Shown here in pieces: positions 1 to 7,840 of a stretch of DNA of 64,000 bases (positions within the stretch are counted from its first letter, which is position 1; each line of letters starts with the position of its first letter). Source of the DNA: Sporosarcina luteola (GTDB taxonomy: Bacteria > Bacillota > Bacilli > Bacillales_A > Planococcaceae); contig NZ_JAMBNV010000002.1 in NCBI RefSeq assembly GCF_023715245.1, positions 1 to 64,000 on the forward strand. The letters run 5' to 3'. The notes under the pieces were generated by a model, which had not been told where the DNA came from, did not search any database, and was given only the letters and a program-made list of their open reading frames with translations. Both the position numbers and the translations under genes were made by a program.

Positions 1-64
1 ACTTGCATGTATTAGGCACGCCGCCAGCGTTCGTCCTGAGCCAGGATCAAACTCTCCATAATAG
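1..64 (-). rRNA. 16S rRNA, 5' end only (runs off the window)
   Basis: The reverse complement carries the universal bacterial 16S 5' segment: the 27F site GAGTTTGATCCTGGCTCAG, followed by the conserved stretch ending in ATACATGCAAGT. Only about the first 60 bases are present and the rest lies beyond the left edge. The mature 5' end is placed at about 64 by analogy with Bacillus and is uncertain by a few bases. It lies downstream of six tRNA genes on the same strand. Confidence 0.97.
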
Positions 65-235
65 AGAAATTCGAGTAGCTCGAGTTTCTTGCTGGCATCA
101 ATTAAGATGTCAATTTGAATCCGAAGATTCGTTTGTTCTTTTCACCGACAATGTCGACTCCAGAACTTTATTTGTTGACGTTTTGCTGTTCAGTTTTCAA
201 GGTTCATTGCGCTGCTCTCTTGCAGCAACTATTCT
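65..235 (-). other. pre-16S leader region
   Basis: Transcribed spacer between the rRNA promoter and the mature 16S 5' end. On the minus strand it holds a TTGAAAACTGAAC-like segment at about 187-203, resembling the boxA-type antitermination/processing motif usual in Bacillus rRNA leaders. No gene is seen. The open frames across it are chance. Confidence 0.6.
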
Positions 236-264
236 AGTATAACATTTTCTCACTAACGCGTCAA
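236..264 (-). promoter_or_regulatory. rRNA operon promoter
   Basis: Minus strand: -35 TTGACG (259-264), 17 bp spacer, -10 TATACT (236-241). It lies between tRNA-Gly and the 16S leader, so the 16S gene has a promoter of its own in addition to read-through from the tRNA cluster. Confidence 0.85.
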
Positions 265-286
265 GCGTTATTTTGAAATTAATTAA

Positions 287-360
287 TGGAGCGGGTGAAG
301 GGAATCGAACCCTCATCATCAGCTTGGAAGGCTGAGGTTTTACCACTAAACTACACCCGC
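287..360 (-). tRNA. tRNA-Gly(TCC)
   Basis: A 74-nt cloverleaf on the minus strand with encoded CCA. The acceptor is GCGGGTG/CACCCGC, the anticodon loop reads CTTCCAA (anticodon TCC) and the T-loop is GGTTCGATTCC. It is the last tRNA of the cluster before the 16S promoter. Confidence 0.95.
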
Positions 361-370
361 GTATAAAATT

Positions 371-447
<77 letters not shown>

Positions 448-468
448 TCGGTTTTATTATATGGAATA

Positions 469-555
<87 letters not shown>

Positions 556-619
556 ATTATTTGCGACACACTTTATTATACTACTCTCAGTAAAGATGTC
601 AATAGTTTTTTTGAAAGAA

Positions 620-695
620 TGGTGAGCCATGCAGGATTCGAACCTGCGACCCTCTGATTAAAAGTCAGATGCTCTACCAACTGAGCTAATGGCTC
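620..695 (-). tRNA. tRNA-Lys(TTT)
   Basis: A 76-nt cloverleaf with encoded CCA and acceptor GAGCCAT/ATGGCTC. The anticodon loop CTTTTAA gives anticodon TTT. Confidence 0.95.
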
Positions 696-825
696 GTGCT
701 TGTTGTATTGTCTTGATGTTAGGTTTTTGTGAAACCTTATATATGAAGACTTTTTTGGCTTGGGTGTTAAAACCGATTTCTGTTTAGTACTCGTGTTGCT
801 TTGGGTACTAAAAGCGATTTGCTCC

Positions 826-881
826 AAACGCCGGAGGCGTTTCTCGCAAAACTTTTTAAACGTGGAGCGTTTAAAAAGTTT
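826..881 (-). repeat. paired hairpins in the tRNA-Gln/tRNA-Lys spacer
   Basis: Two perfect inverted repeats sit directly 3' of tRNA-Gln in the transcript. One is a 14-bp stem with arms 849-862 and 868-881 around a 5-nt loop. The other is AAACGCC/GGCGTTT (826-842). The longer one abuts the CCA end of tRNA-Gln. They could be processing signals or a weak attenuator; no strong U-tract follows. Confidence 0.6.
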
Positions 882-955
882 GGCTGGGGTAGCTGGATTC
901 GAACCAACGAATGACGGAGTCAAAGTCCGTTGCCTTACCGCTTGGCTATACCCCA
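881..955 (-). tRNA. tRNA-Gln(TTG)
   Basis: A 75-nt cloverleaf with encoded CCA and acceptor TGGGGTA. The anticodon loop CTTTGAC gives anticodon TTG. The 185-nt gap to tRNA-Lys is the longest in the cluster and holds the hairpins described separately. Confidence 0.95.
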
Positions 956-1057
956 ACAATTTGATCAACTTACATACTCGATACTTTGTAAATCGCAGGG
1001 CTTAATTTCTTCCCCCTTTTTACTTTGTACATAAACATGGAAGTTATACATAAAAGT

Positions 1058-1132
1058 TGGTGACCCCTACGGGATTCGAACCCGTGTTACCGCCGTGAAA
1101 GGGCGGTGTCTTAACCGCTTGACCAAGGGGCC
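1058..1132 (-). tRNA. tRNA-Glu(TTC)
   Basis: A 75-nt cloverleaf with encoded CCA and acceptor GGCCCCT. The anticodon loop CTTTCAC gives anticodon TTC. It is the first gene of the cluster, 64 nt downstream of a consensus promoter. Confidence 0.95.
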
Positions 1133-1195
1133 ATCTATTTAATTGGAGAAGGGAGTTTATTTTGTTTCAATGTCATTCCCTAATCGACTTTTCCT

Positions 1196-1224
1196 ATTAT
1201 AGACACTCATCATCCTTTCGTCAA
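1196..1224 (-). promoter_or_regulatory. tRNA cluster promoter
   Basis: Minus strand: -35 TTGACG (1219-1224), 17 bp spacer, -10 TATAAT (1196-1201). This is a near-perfect vegetative promoter for the six-tRNA cluster and probably feeds the 16S gene as well. Confidence 0.85.
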
Positions 1225-1340
1225 CAGTTTTATTGAATTATTTTTTGTAACAGCTAAAGACACTTATAGCAGCGCGTCTTAAAGAGCGATGTAATGGGAC
1301 ATGCACTATTTAATTGATGATGAAAAAGATAATCGTCCTC

Positions 1341-1490
1341 TCAGATTCGACCGCCTGATAACTCATCCTGAGCGCCTGATGTATTCTCGATAACGCCTGT
1401 AACCTCTCCCGTACCGCCTGAAAGTTTACCCGAACCGCCTGATACGGCAGCAAAACCGACTGAAAACTCTCCGCAACCGCCTGACTCAGC
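1341..1490. repeat. 21-bp periodic array, core CCGCCTGA
   Basis: CGCCTG (once CGACTG) starts at 1352, 1373, 1394, 1415, 1436, 1457 and 1478, exactly 21 bp apart each time. The bases between cores are mostly variable, with a looser CTCTCC element. It lies in the roughly 600-bp gene-free stretch between the tRNA promoter and the sprT-like gene. A 67-codon open frame crosses it on the minus strand, but this follows from the 21-bp period and it has no good ribosome binding site. Confidence 0.9.
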
Positions 1491-1565
1491 TCTTAATTTC
1501 AAATCATTAAGCAAAAATAAATAAGATGAAGGAAAATATAGCACTTCCCTTCATCCTTTGTTAAC

Positions 1566-1725
1566 TTCCGAATCGTTTTATGCGTGATTCTTAGACATTA
1601 TGCGTGTCTAATTAGTTTTATGCGTAGTTCGCTGACTTTATGCGCGTGTAATTCGATTTATGCGTATCTACTTCAATTTATGCGTGATTTTACGGATTTA
1701 TGCGTAAATCGCCGGCTTTCTGCAG
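1566..1725. repeat. 20-bp periodic array, core TTTATGCGT
   Basis: ATGCG starts at 1580, 1600, 1620, 1640, 1660, 1680 and 1700, with a degenerate copy (CTGCA) at 1720. The period is exactly 20 bp with about 10 variable bases between cores. The same core in reverse complement (ACGCATAAA) builds the arrays at 22.6 and 63.8 kb. It ends 11 bp from the sprT-like stop codon. Confidence 0.9.
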
Positions 1726-1735
1726 CGATTGCTTA

Positions 1736-2188
1736 TTATTGAAGCAGGATGATTTCTCCGGCGCATTTGCCGCATCTATATTTCCGCACATCCATTTTTC
1801 TTTTGCGTCTATATTCCAATCGACATGATTTACATTGATAGAGATGGATCTTCTTCGGTTTGCTAGTTGCCTTCCCTAGCGGCTTGCAATATCTTGGCGA
1901 GCCGGTTTCCCGCAACAGCTTTTTGAAGTCCGCATCTCCATGTCTATATCCTTTTCCTTCTTGATGGAGATGGTAATGGCAAAGTTCATGCTTGATGATG
2001 CCGATTAGTTCATCCAAATCGTAAAGCGCTAAAACAGTCGGGTTGATTTCAATAGATCCGTCGAGCAGTTTGTAGCGACCGCCCGTTGTTCGGAGGCGGG
2101 CGTTGAAACGCGCTTCATGTCTGAATGGTTTTCCGAAAGCTTCTATGGATAATTGTTGGACGAGTTGCTGCAAGTCACGTTGTTCCAT
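1736..2188 (-). CDS. SprT-like zinc metalloprotein (YdcK type)
   Basis: A protein of about 150 aa of the SprT family. The zinc-metalloprotease-like motif HELCH lies at about residues 67-71. A C-terminal zinc ribbon is formed by two Cys pairs (CKSC about 119-122, CGKC about 139-142). Its biochemical role in Bacillales is not settled. It follows tex by about 20 bp, as ydcK follows ydcI in B. subtilis. The ATG at 2188 fits the family N-terminus; an in-frame GTG at 2200 is possible and neither start has a strong Shine-Dalgarno. Catalytic activity is inferred from the motif only. Confidence 0.9.
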   Translation of the reverse strand: MEQRDLQQLVQQLSIEAFGKPFRHEARFNARLRTTGGRYKLLDGSIEINPTVLALYDLDELIGIIKHELCHYHLHQEGKGYRHGDADFKKLLRETGSPRYCKPLGKATSKPKKIHLYQCKSCRLEYRRKRKMDVRKYRCGKCAGEIILLQ

Positions 2189-2209
2189 GCCGGTTTTCAC
2201 GATCGCGGC

Positions 2210-4369
2210 TTACTTCCCTTTCGGAGGAATCATCGTCAACGAGATTCTGCCTTTATTTTTATCTACACCTTCCACCCAGACGGTCACGATGTCGCCGGAT
2301 GCGACTACATCGAGCGGATGCTTGACGAACCCTTTTTTCAATTTCGAAATGTGGACGAGTCCGTCTTCCGATACACCGATATCGACGAATGCACCGAAGT
2401 CTACGACGTTCCGGACAGTCCCTTGCATCTCAAGTCCTTCATATAAGTCTTTCATATCGAGTACGTCCGCTTTCAACAGCGGCTGCGGGTAGTCGTCACG
2501 AGGATCGCGGTTCGGTCGCTTCAATGTGTCGATAATATCGCGCAACGTCACTTCACCGATATCGAATTTTGTAGCTAATGCCGGGACATCCAATGCGGTT
2601 AGAGCACTCACTGCCTCTTCCTTCCCTAACAAACTCTTGTCCACTCCGGCTTCCGCGAGCACCTGCTCTGCCGTCATATAGCTTTCGGGATGAAGTCCGG
2701 TAGAGTCAAATCGGTCTTTCGCTTCCGGTATGCGAAGGAAGCCGATTGCCTGTTCATATGTCTTCGCTCCGAGACGCGGAACCTTTTTCAGCTGCGTCCG
2801 TTTTTGGAACAGCCCTTCCTCTTCACGCGCCTTGACGATGTTTTCCGCTACTGTCTTCGAAAGACCCGCCACGTATTGCAGTAAAGATGAAGAAGCGGTG
2901 TTCACGTTCACACCTACCCGGTTCACCGCGGTTTCAACTACAAACGATAGCGAATCGGACAGTTTTTTCCGTGCCACGTCATGCTGGTATTGGCCGACGC
3001 CGATCGATTCAGGATCGATTTTGACGAGTTCGGATAATGGGTCCTGCAATCTCCGCGCAATGGAAACAGCGCTCCGCTGTTCGACTTGGAGGTCAGGGAA
3101 TTCTTCCCGCGCCTGGGCCGATGCCGAGTAGACACTTGCCCCCGCTTCATTGACGATGACATACGAAACTGGCTCTTTCGATTCCTTGATGCAGTCCGCA
3201 ATGAATTTCTCCGTTTCTCTTGAGGCTGTTCCGTTGCCAATTGCGATGATCGGGATCTTATATTTGGCGAGAGTTGAAAGAATCATTTTCTTCGAAGCTT
3301 CCTTATCCGCTTTCGGAGGGTGGGGATAAATAACCGACACTTCAAGCATCTTCCCTGTTTCGTCAATGACCGCCAATTTACAGCCTGAACGAAAAGCCGG
3401 ATCGACGCCCAACACCATCCTGCCTTTTAAAGGTGGTTGCAATAGAAGACTCTTCAAGTTTTCCGAGAATACATGGATCGCTTGGGCTTCCGCCTTTTCT
3501 GTCAGCGCTGTCCTGATTTCCCGCTCGACAGACGGAGCAATCAGCCGTTTGAATGCATCTTCTGTCGCCTCTTTAACGTGCACAGCGGATGGGGATTGTT
3601 GTTTTTTGATCAATTCGCGCTCAAGGACACCGATGATACGCTCCGCTGGGAATGCCACGCCTACACGCAGAACCTCTTCTTTTTCTCCCCTATTCAACGC
3701 AAGTACACGGTGAGGGACAATCTTTTTCAGTGGCTCTTCATATTCGTAATACATTTCATACACACCGCGTTCATCCTCGGCCCCTTTACGGAGCATGGAA
3801 GCCATTTGGCCATCGGACCAAGCAAGTTTCCGCACGCTTTCCCGGAGTGCAGCGTCATCCGCAATTCGTTCTGCGATAATATCGCGCGCTCCTGCAAGCG
3901 CCTCGTCGATGGATGCGACAGCTTTCTCTTCATTCACGAAAGCCGCGGCAAGGTCTTCCGGATTATCCGGACCGAATGCCATCAACTTGTCCGCCAGCGG
4001 TTCGAGTCCACTTTCAATCGCAATCATCGCACGCGTACGTCTTTTCTGCTTGTACGGCCTATACAGATCTTCAATGCGTTGCAATACGGTTGCTGATTGG
4101 ATTTCCTTTTTCAGCTCGTCAGTCAATTTCCCCTGCTCTTCAATTAACCGGATGACTTCCTCTTTCCGTTGTTCTAGCCCCTTTTCATAATGGTACGCAT
4201 CTTCAATCGCTTTGATTTCCACTTCATCGAGTGAACCGGTCGCTTCTTTCCGGTATCTTGCGATGAAAGGGACCGTGTTGCCTTCGTCGAGAAGAGAGAT
4301 GACATTGGCGGTTTGTTTCTTACTAATCGACGCTCTTTTGGCTGTTGCTTCTATTAGACTGTTCGTCAT
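2210..4369 (-). CDS. tex: Tex family RNA-binding transcription accessory protein (YdcI)
   Basis: A 719-aa full-length Tex protein. It has the N-terminal helical region, a YqgF/RNase H-like core beginning near GRMVLGVDPAF (about residue 315), helix-hairpin-helix repeats around 480-560 and a C-terminal S1 RNA-binding domain (about 640-712, GTVRNVVDFGAFVDIG). Tex proteins bind nucleic acids and influence transcription or translation; the exact role in Bacillales is unclear. The start is supported by AGGGTGG 6 nt upstream. It is separated from rsbX by a structured 215-bp spacer, so it may have its own promoter. Confidence 0.95.
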   Translation of the reverse strand: MTNSLIEATAKRASISKKQTANVISLLDEGNTVPFIARYRKEATGSLDEVEIKAIEDAYHYEKGLEQRKEEVIRLIEEQGKLTDELKKEIQSATVLQRIEDLYRPYKQKRRTRAMIAIESGLEPLADKLMAFGPDNPEDLAAAFVNEEKAVASIDEALAGARDIIAERIADDAALRESVRKLAWSDGQMASMLRKGAEDERGVYEMYYEYEEPLKKIVPHRVLALNRGEKEEVLRVGVAFPAERIIGVLERELIKKQQSPSAVHVKEATEDAFKRLIAPSVEREIRTALTEKAEAQAIHVFSENLKSLLLQPPLKGRMVLGVDPAFRSGCKLAVIDETGKMLEVSVIYPHPPKADKEASKKMILSTLAKYKIPIIAIGNGTASRETEKFIADCIKESKEPVSYVIVNEAGASVYSASAQAREEFPDLQVEQRSAVSIARRLQDPLSELVKIDPESIGVGQYQHDVARKKLSDSLSFVVETAVNRVGVNVNTASSSLLQYVAGLSKTVAENIVKAREEEGLFQKRTQLKKVPRLGAKTYEQAIGFLRIPEAKDRFDSTGLHPESYMTAEQVLAEAGVDKSLLGKEEAVSALTALDVPALATKFDIGEVTLRDIIDTLKRPNRDPRDDYPQPLLKADVLDMKDLYEGLEMQGTVRNVVDFGAFVDIGVSEDGLVHISKLKKGFVKHPLDVVASGDIVTVWVEGVDKNKGRISLTMIPPKGK

Positions 4370-4405
4370 TCATTCCCACCCTTTCTATACTTATCTCAGT
4401 TTACC

Positions 4406-4449
4406 ATTTAACTTAATTCAGCTGAAGTTCCTGCTGAATTAAGTTAAAT
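4406..4449. repeat. 17-bp perfect inverted repeat
   Basis: Arms 4406-4422 and 4433-4449 are perfect reverse complements (ATTTAACTTAATTCAGC) around a 10-nt loop, just upstream of the tex start on the minus strand. A 17-bp stem is long for chance. It adjoins the structured element at 4451-4536. Confidence 0.8.
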
Positions 4450-4450
4450 G

Positions 4451-4536
4451 CCTCCGGCGGATGTCACGGATTTTCAGGGGAGTTTATCGAGCAAGCTCGA
4501 TAAAAATCCGGACGCAATTACGCCAAGTCGTAATTG
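4451..4536. repeat. structured intergenic element between rsbX and tex
   Basis: It contains nested hairpins: CGGATTTT...AAAATCCG enclosing TATCGAGC-aa-GCTCGATA (about 4468-4513), then CAATTACG/CGTAATTG (about 4515-4536). The compact hairpin-rich layout resembles a dispersed repeat of the kind seen in Planococcaceae intergenic regions. No second copy occurs in this window, so its repeat status is inferred. Confidence 0.5.
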
Positions 4537-4568
4537 ATTGATGTATCCTTACTCCATTCCTGCACATG

Positions 4569-4598
4569 AAAAAACCTGCTTCAGTTTACTGAAGCAGG
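4569..4598 (-). terminator. terminator of the sigB operon
   Basis: Minus strand: a 10-bp stem CCTGCTTCAG/CTGAAGCAGG with a 4-nt loop, followed by a U-tract. The stem contains the last codons and stop of rsbX, so the coding end and the terminator are fused. Confidence 0.85.
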
Positions 4599-5182
4599 CT
4601 GCCGGCGATGAATGTGGCATCGTCGCCGGATTGTGCCGATTCTTTTACGATATTGTACAACTCATATGCGTTGGTGCTCTGTTTCAAACTTGCTTTCGGG
4701 CTGTTCAGCGTCACTCCGTCCGAATGAAGGAAAAACAGATCGCCAACTTCGTACTTGTATGTCTGGGTATTCATCTTTTGCGGCCTTCCTGATAAATATC
4801 CCATGACAGGCAAAGGATAGATCATCTTTTCACGACCGTGCAGAATATACATCCTGACATTACCGATACAGCTGTATTCGATCGTGCCGTCCTTATAGTT
4901 GACACGCACGATTGCTACGGCTGCTCCGCGTTTCTGCACCATATATTCATTGCAGCGGCTCAGCAATTCGTCTAGCGATTCGTGGTGAAAGCGTTCAAGG
5001 ACTTCAGGTATCACTTCCGCGGATTGCCTTGCGACTTTACCGTTTCCCAACCCGTCGGCAATCGCACAGATGAAGTAGTCCTCTTCGGAATGAATATAAT
5101 ACGTATCTCCCGACTCGATATTGCCATGCTTCGCTGCGTTATAGATGTATGCCTCTACATGATCATTTTTGAACACTTCCAC
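4586..5182 (-). CDS. rsbX: RsbX, PP2C-type serine phosphatase of the stressosome
   Basis: A 198-aa protein of the PP2C/SpoIIE-like family with the metal-binding signature ADGLGNGK (about residues 42-49) and a late HSDG motif. In B. subtilis RsbX dephosphorylates RsbS and RsbR and resets the stressosome after stress. It is the last gene of the operon. Its GTG start shares one base with the sigB stop TAG, and the sigB 3' end (GGTGGTG) serves as ribosome binding site, indicating translational coupling. The 3' end lies inside the terminator stem. Confidence 0.95.
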   Translation of the reverse strand: MEVFKNDHVEAYIYNAAKHGNIESGDTYYIHSEEDYFICAIADGLGNGKVARQSAEVIPEVLERFHHESLDELLSRCNEYMVQKRGAAVAIVRVNYKDGTIEYSCIGNVRMYILHGREKMIYPLPVMGYLSGRPQKMNTQTYKYEVGDLFFLHSDGVTLNSPKASLKQSTNAYELYNIVKESAQSGDDATFIAGSLLQ

Positions 5183-5967
5183 TACGATGCACCACCAGCT
5201 GCCATTATGGCTTCTTGAAGTTTTTTAATCGCTTTCCGTTGCAATCTAGATACATGCATTTGCGAAATACCGAGTCGTTCCCCCGCTTCCTTCTGGCTCA
5301 TTTGCTCAATATATGTATATTGGATAATCTGCTTTTCGCGTTCCGACAACACATTAAGAGCATTTGCAACGACCAGTCGATGGTCCGTCCTCTCAAATCC
5401 GTCATCCGATTCTCCAATAATATCGAACAAGGTGACTGTGCCGCCTTCCGAATCGGCTTCGAGCGTATGGTCCATCGATAGGGCTTGGTAGCTCCTCCCC
5501 ATCTCCATTGCTTCAAGAACCAATTCTTCATCTGTACCCAAGTATTCTGCGATTTCGCTCACGAGCGGCGAACGTTGCATTTCAATCGTCAATGCTTCGA
5601 CCGCAGCCTTAATCTTCGGACCGAGTTCCTTGATGCGGCGTGGGACATGGACTGCCCAAGTTTTATCACGCAGGAACCGTTTGATTTCCCCGACAATTGT
5701 CGGCACGGCAAATGCTTCGAAGCTGCGTCCGAGGTCCGGGTCATATCTGCGGATCGCCCCGAGGAGACCGAGCATACCTACTTGGACGATATCTTCATGG
5801 TATGGCTTTCCGTTTGAATATTTGCGGGCGATGGAATGGACGAGCCGTTCGTAGTGAAGGACGAGATTCGTCTGCGCTTCATCGTCGTTCGTCTCCTGGT
5901 ACTGCCTGATCCATTCCAACACTTTCTCTTTCGTATCCGGCTTATGAGTTGGCTGTTCGTTTGACAT
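5182..5967 (-). CDS. sigB: RNA polymerase sigma factor SigB
   Basis: A 261-aa sigma-70 family factor of the SigB/F/G group. Region 2 includes KPYHEDIVQVGMLGLL and the RYDP stretch (about 55-80), and a C-terminal helix-turn-helix (about 225-252, MSQKEAGERLGISQ) is present. It directs the general stress regulon. It overlaps rsbW by 26 bp and is preceded by GAGGCG 6 nt before ATG. It is held inactive by RsbW and released by unphosphorylated RsbV; both are encoded upstream in the same operon. Confidence 0.98.
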   Translation of the reverse strand: MSNEQPTHKPDTKEKVLEWIRQYQETNDDEAQTNLVLHYERLVHSIARKYSNGKPYHEDIVQVGMLGLLGAIRRYDPDLGRSFEAFAVPTIVGEIKRFLRDKTWAVHVPRRIKELGPKIKAAVEALTIEMQRSPLVSEIAEYLGTDEELVLEAMEMGRSYQALSMDHTLEADSEGGTVTLFDIIGESDDGFERTDHRLVVANALNVLSEREKQIIQYTYIEQMSQKEAGERLGISQMHVSRLQRKAIKKLQEAIMAAGGAS

Positions 5968-6415
5968 CTTCTTCGCCTCGCTCTCTGCCGAGATATTTGG
6001 TCATAAAGACCGTCACGCCCTCCTCGTGATGAAATTTCACTTCATCCATGAGCGTCTCCATCAAATAAAGCCCAAGTCCCCCTTCGCGCTGGAAACGGGC
6101 ATCTGATGTGTCGCTATATGGTCCGATATGTTTTTTCGTCTCTTCAAAGTCGAAGCTTGTTCCGTGATCCGCAATCATGATCTCCAACCGCTCTTCATAC
6201 AATGCACAACCGACTACGACTTCGCCATCCTCGTCCTGGCCGTAAGCATGTTGGACAGCATTTGTAATTGCTTCACTTGAAGCGATTTTCAAGTCTTCGA
6301 TGTCATCGTATGTAAACCCGAGCCGACTTGCAATGCCTGAAATCATCAATCTTGCAACACCGACATATTGGGCTTTGGCGGGTATCTTGATTTCTATATA
6401 ATCATAATGTTGCAT
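5942..6415 (-). CDS. rsbW: RsbW, anti-sigma-B factor and RsbV kinase
   Basis: A 157-aa GHKL-type serine kinase. The N box SEAITNAVQHAYG and the glycine-rich G box GGLGLYLMETLMD are visible. It binds SigB and phosphorylates RsbV. The ATG at 6415 is chosen because GTGAGGA precedes it and the protein then begins like B. subtilis RsbW; an upstream in-frame extension exists but lies inside rsbV. It overlaps rsbV by 14 bp and sigB by 26 bp. Confidence 0.97.
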   Translation of the reverse strand: MQHYDYIEIKIPAKAQYVGVARLMISGIASRLGFTYDDIEDLKIASSEAITNAVQHAYGQDEDGEVVVGCALYEERLEIMIADHGTSFDFEETKKHIGPYSDTSDARFQREGGLGLYLMETLMDEVKFHHEEGVTVFMTKYLGRERGEEDVKRTANS

Positions 6416-6743
6416 TATTGTCCTCACTTTCCTTCTGTTCAATATCGATAATTTCATTCAGACCGGTAATTTCAAACAGGCGGTTCAACCGTTTGTTCAA
6501 GCCCGTGATCTTTACATGCCCGCCGTTAGCGGAAACAGCCTTATAGAAACCTACGAAAACACCGAGGCCTGTACTGTCCATATAGTCCACTTCGGATAGA
6601 TCCAACTCCGCCTTCAAACCTTGGACATTTTCAACAGCTGCCAGACGCTCCCGTAGAACAGGTGCCGTAAACGCATCAATCTCCCCGACAACCTTGAAAT
6701 ATTGAACACTATTTTGTTCTAGTAACTCAACTTGTAAATTCAT
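6402..6743 (-). CDS. rsbV: RsbV, anti-anti-sigma factor
   Basis: A 113-aa STAS-domain protein. The phosphorylated serine lies in the conserved YMDSTGLGVFVG motif (about residues 53-64). Unphosphorylated RsbV binds RsbW and frees SigB; RsbU dephosphorylates it. The ATG at 6743 matches the family N-terminus; a GTG three codons earlier is possible. It is the first gene after the internal sigma-B-type promoter. Confidence 0.96.
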   Translation of the reverse strand: MNLQVELLEQNSVQYFKVVGEIDAFTAPVLRERLAAVENVQGLKAELDLSEVDYMDSTGLGVFVGFYKAVSANGGHVKITGLNKRLNRLFEITGLNEIIDIEQKESEDNNATL

Positions 6744-6796
6744 TTCCTGCACCCCGACTCTCGATATTTGTATTGGTTAATACACTACAACCTTAC

Positions 6797-6821
6797 ATAC
6801 CCGCCACTCAAAAAGTTAAAC
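6797..6821 (-). promoter_or_regulatory. internal sigma-B-type promoter before rsbV
   Basis: Minus strand: GTTTAA (6816-6821), 13 bp spacer, GGGTAT (6797-6802), matching the sigma-B consensus. It lies where B. subtilis has its autoregulatory PB promoter. Here the -35 element overlaps the rsbU stop codon (the TAA is part of GTTTAA). Confidence 0.85.
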
Positions 6822-7826
6822 CTGTTCCGGCTCTTTTTTGAAAATGACAATTGTGAAGTCGTCGCTCAATCGATAGTTTTGAAGTTCTGCAAGATGATGA
6901 TAGACATATTCTGCAATTTGCTGAGCCGACTTGTCTTTCACGTCACGAAGTAGATTTTGGATTGCATTCATGTCGATGAATCCTTCTTCCGTCCTCGTTT
7001 CAGTGACGCCATCCGTCATCATTGCAATGAAGTCCCCATCGTTTAATACGACCGATCGCTCCTCATATTCGGTATCCGGTTTGACGCCGAGAAGCAATCC
7101 CTTGGCATCCAATTCCGAAAATACCCCTGTGTCGTTATTGAAATACAATGCTGGTTCATGACCCGCTGATGCGTAAGAGAATGTCGTATCTTCAGCATTG
7201 TATTTACCATAGAACATTGAGATAAACATCGAGTCGTCGACACTCTTTTCGACAATGCGGTTGATGATGCCAAGGACATTCTGCGGGCTCGTATTTCCAT
7301 CAGGCAAACCGTCCATGCCGAATTTAATCATGGACATGCATAATGCGGCAGGAATCCCTTTACCGATCACGTCCGCTACAGCAACGCCCGATTCGTGCGC
7401 CTTATTCAGGAAATAGACGTAATCACCATTCATCTGTGTAGCGGGCTGCGAGATGTATCCAACGTCCAGGCCGCTGACACATGGCATCTTCGTCTTCAGA
7501 AGTGTGTCCTGCACTTTCGTCGCGACATTCATCTCCATTTGGATCGCTTCCTGTTTACGGATGAGGCTTTGGTGCTCACGTAATGTGAGACCATAATGGA
7601 TCATCATCTCGATTAGGAAATCCAAGGAGTCCCACACTTCATCCTGCAACTCTGGATGCAGCTCAATTAATGCGGTTTTGTGGATGCTTATGACATCCTC
7701 AGGCGCAATTTCCTTTTCAATGAAACGCCTGCTGAATTGCTGTCCGACGTAGAGATCCTCTTCGCTCGGGCTCTCCAAATATTTCCCCATAATTTCCTTA
7801 TACTGCCTGCCGACTTCTTGTGGCAT
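6816..7826 (-). CDS. rsbU: RsbU, PP2C phosphatase acting on RsbV-P
   Basis: A 336-aa protein with an N-terminal four-helix RsbT-binding domain (about 1-85), a linker helix, and a C-terminal PP2C/SpoIIE domain (about 125-330). Motifs include NGDYVYF, ADVIGKGIPAAL and MMTDGVTE. RsbT released from the stressosome activates it, after which it dephosphorylates RsbV. The start has a strong GAGGAGGTGA ribosome binding site. It ends inside the sigma-B promoter. Confidence 0.97.
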   Translation of the reverse strand: MPQEVGRQYKEIMGKYLESPSEEDLYVGQQFSRRFIEKEIAPEDVISIHKTALIELHPELQDEVWDSLDFLIEMMIHYGLTLREHQSLIRKQEAIQMEMNVATKVQDTLLKTKMPCVSGLDVGYISQPATQMNGDYVYFLNKAHESGVAVADVIGKGIPAALCMSMIKFGMDGLPDGNTSPQNVLGIINRIVEKSVDDSMFISMFYGKYNAEDTTFSYASAGHEPALYFNNDTGVFSELDAKGLLLGVKPDTEYEERSVVLNDGDFIAMMTDGVTETRTEEGFIDMNAIQNLLRDVKDKSAQQIAEYVYHHLAELQNYRLSDDFTIVIFKKEPEQV

Positions 7827-7840
7827 CCACTATCACCTCC

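Noticed and set aside
3..242. 79-codon plus-strand frame
   Set aside because: It lies over the 16S 5' end and its leader, antisense to the rRNA.
576..1005. Open frames of 81-130 codons across the tRNA cluster
   Set aside because: They run over tRNA-Lys and tRNA-Gln sequences on both strands and have no family resemblance.
1341..1544. 67-codon minus-strand open frame with an SGGxGE-like seven-residue repeat
   Set aside because: The frame follows from the 21-bp period of the DNA array, the only near Shine-Dalgarno is too close to the GTG, and similar arrays in this window have 20-bp periods that cannot be coding.
3473..4190. Long antisense frames (up to 207 codons) inside tex
   Set aside because: Antisense shadows of a well-conserved gene in a codon-biased region; no ribosome binding site or known domain.
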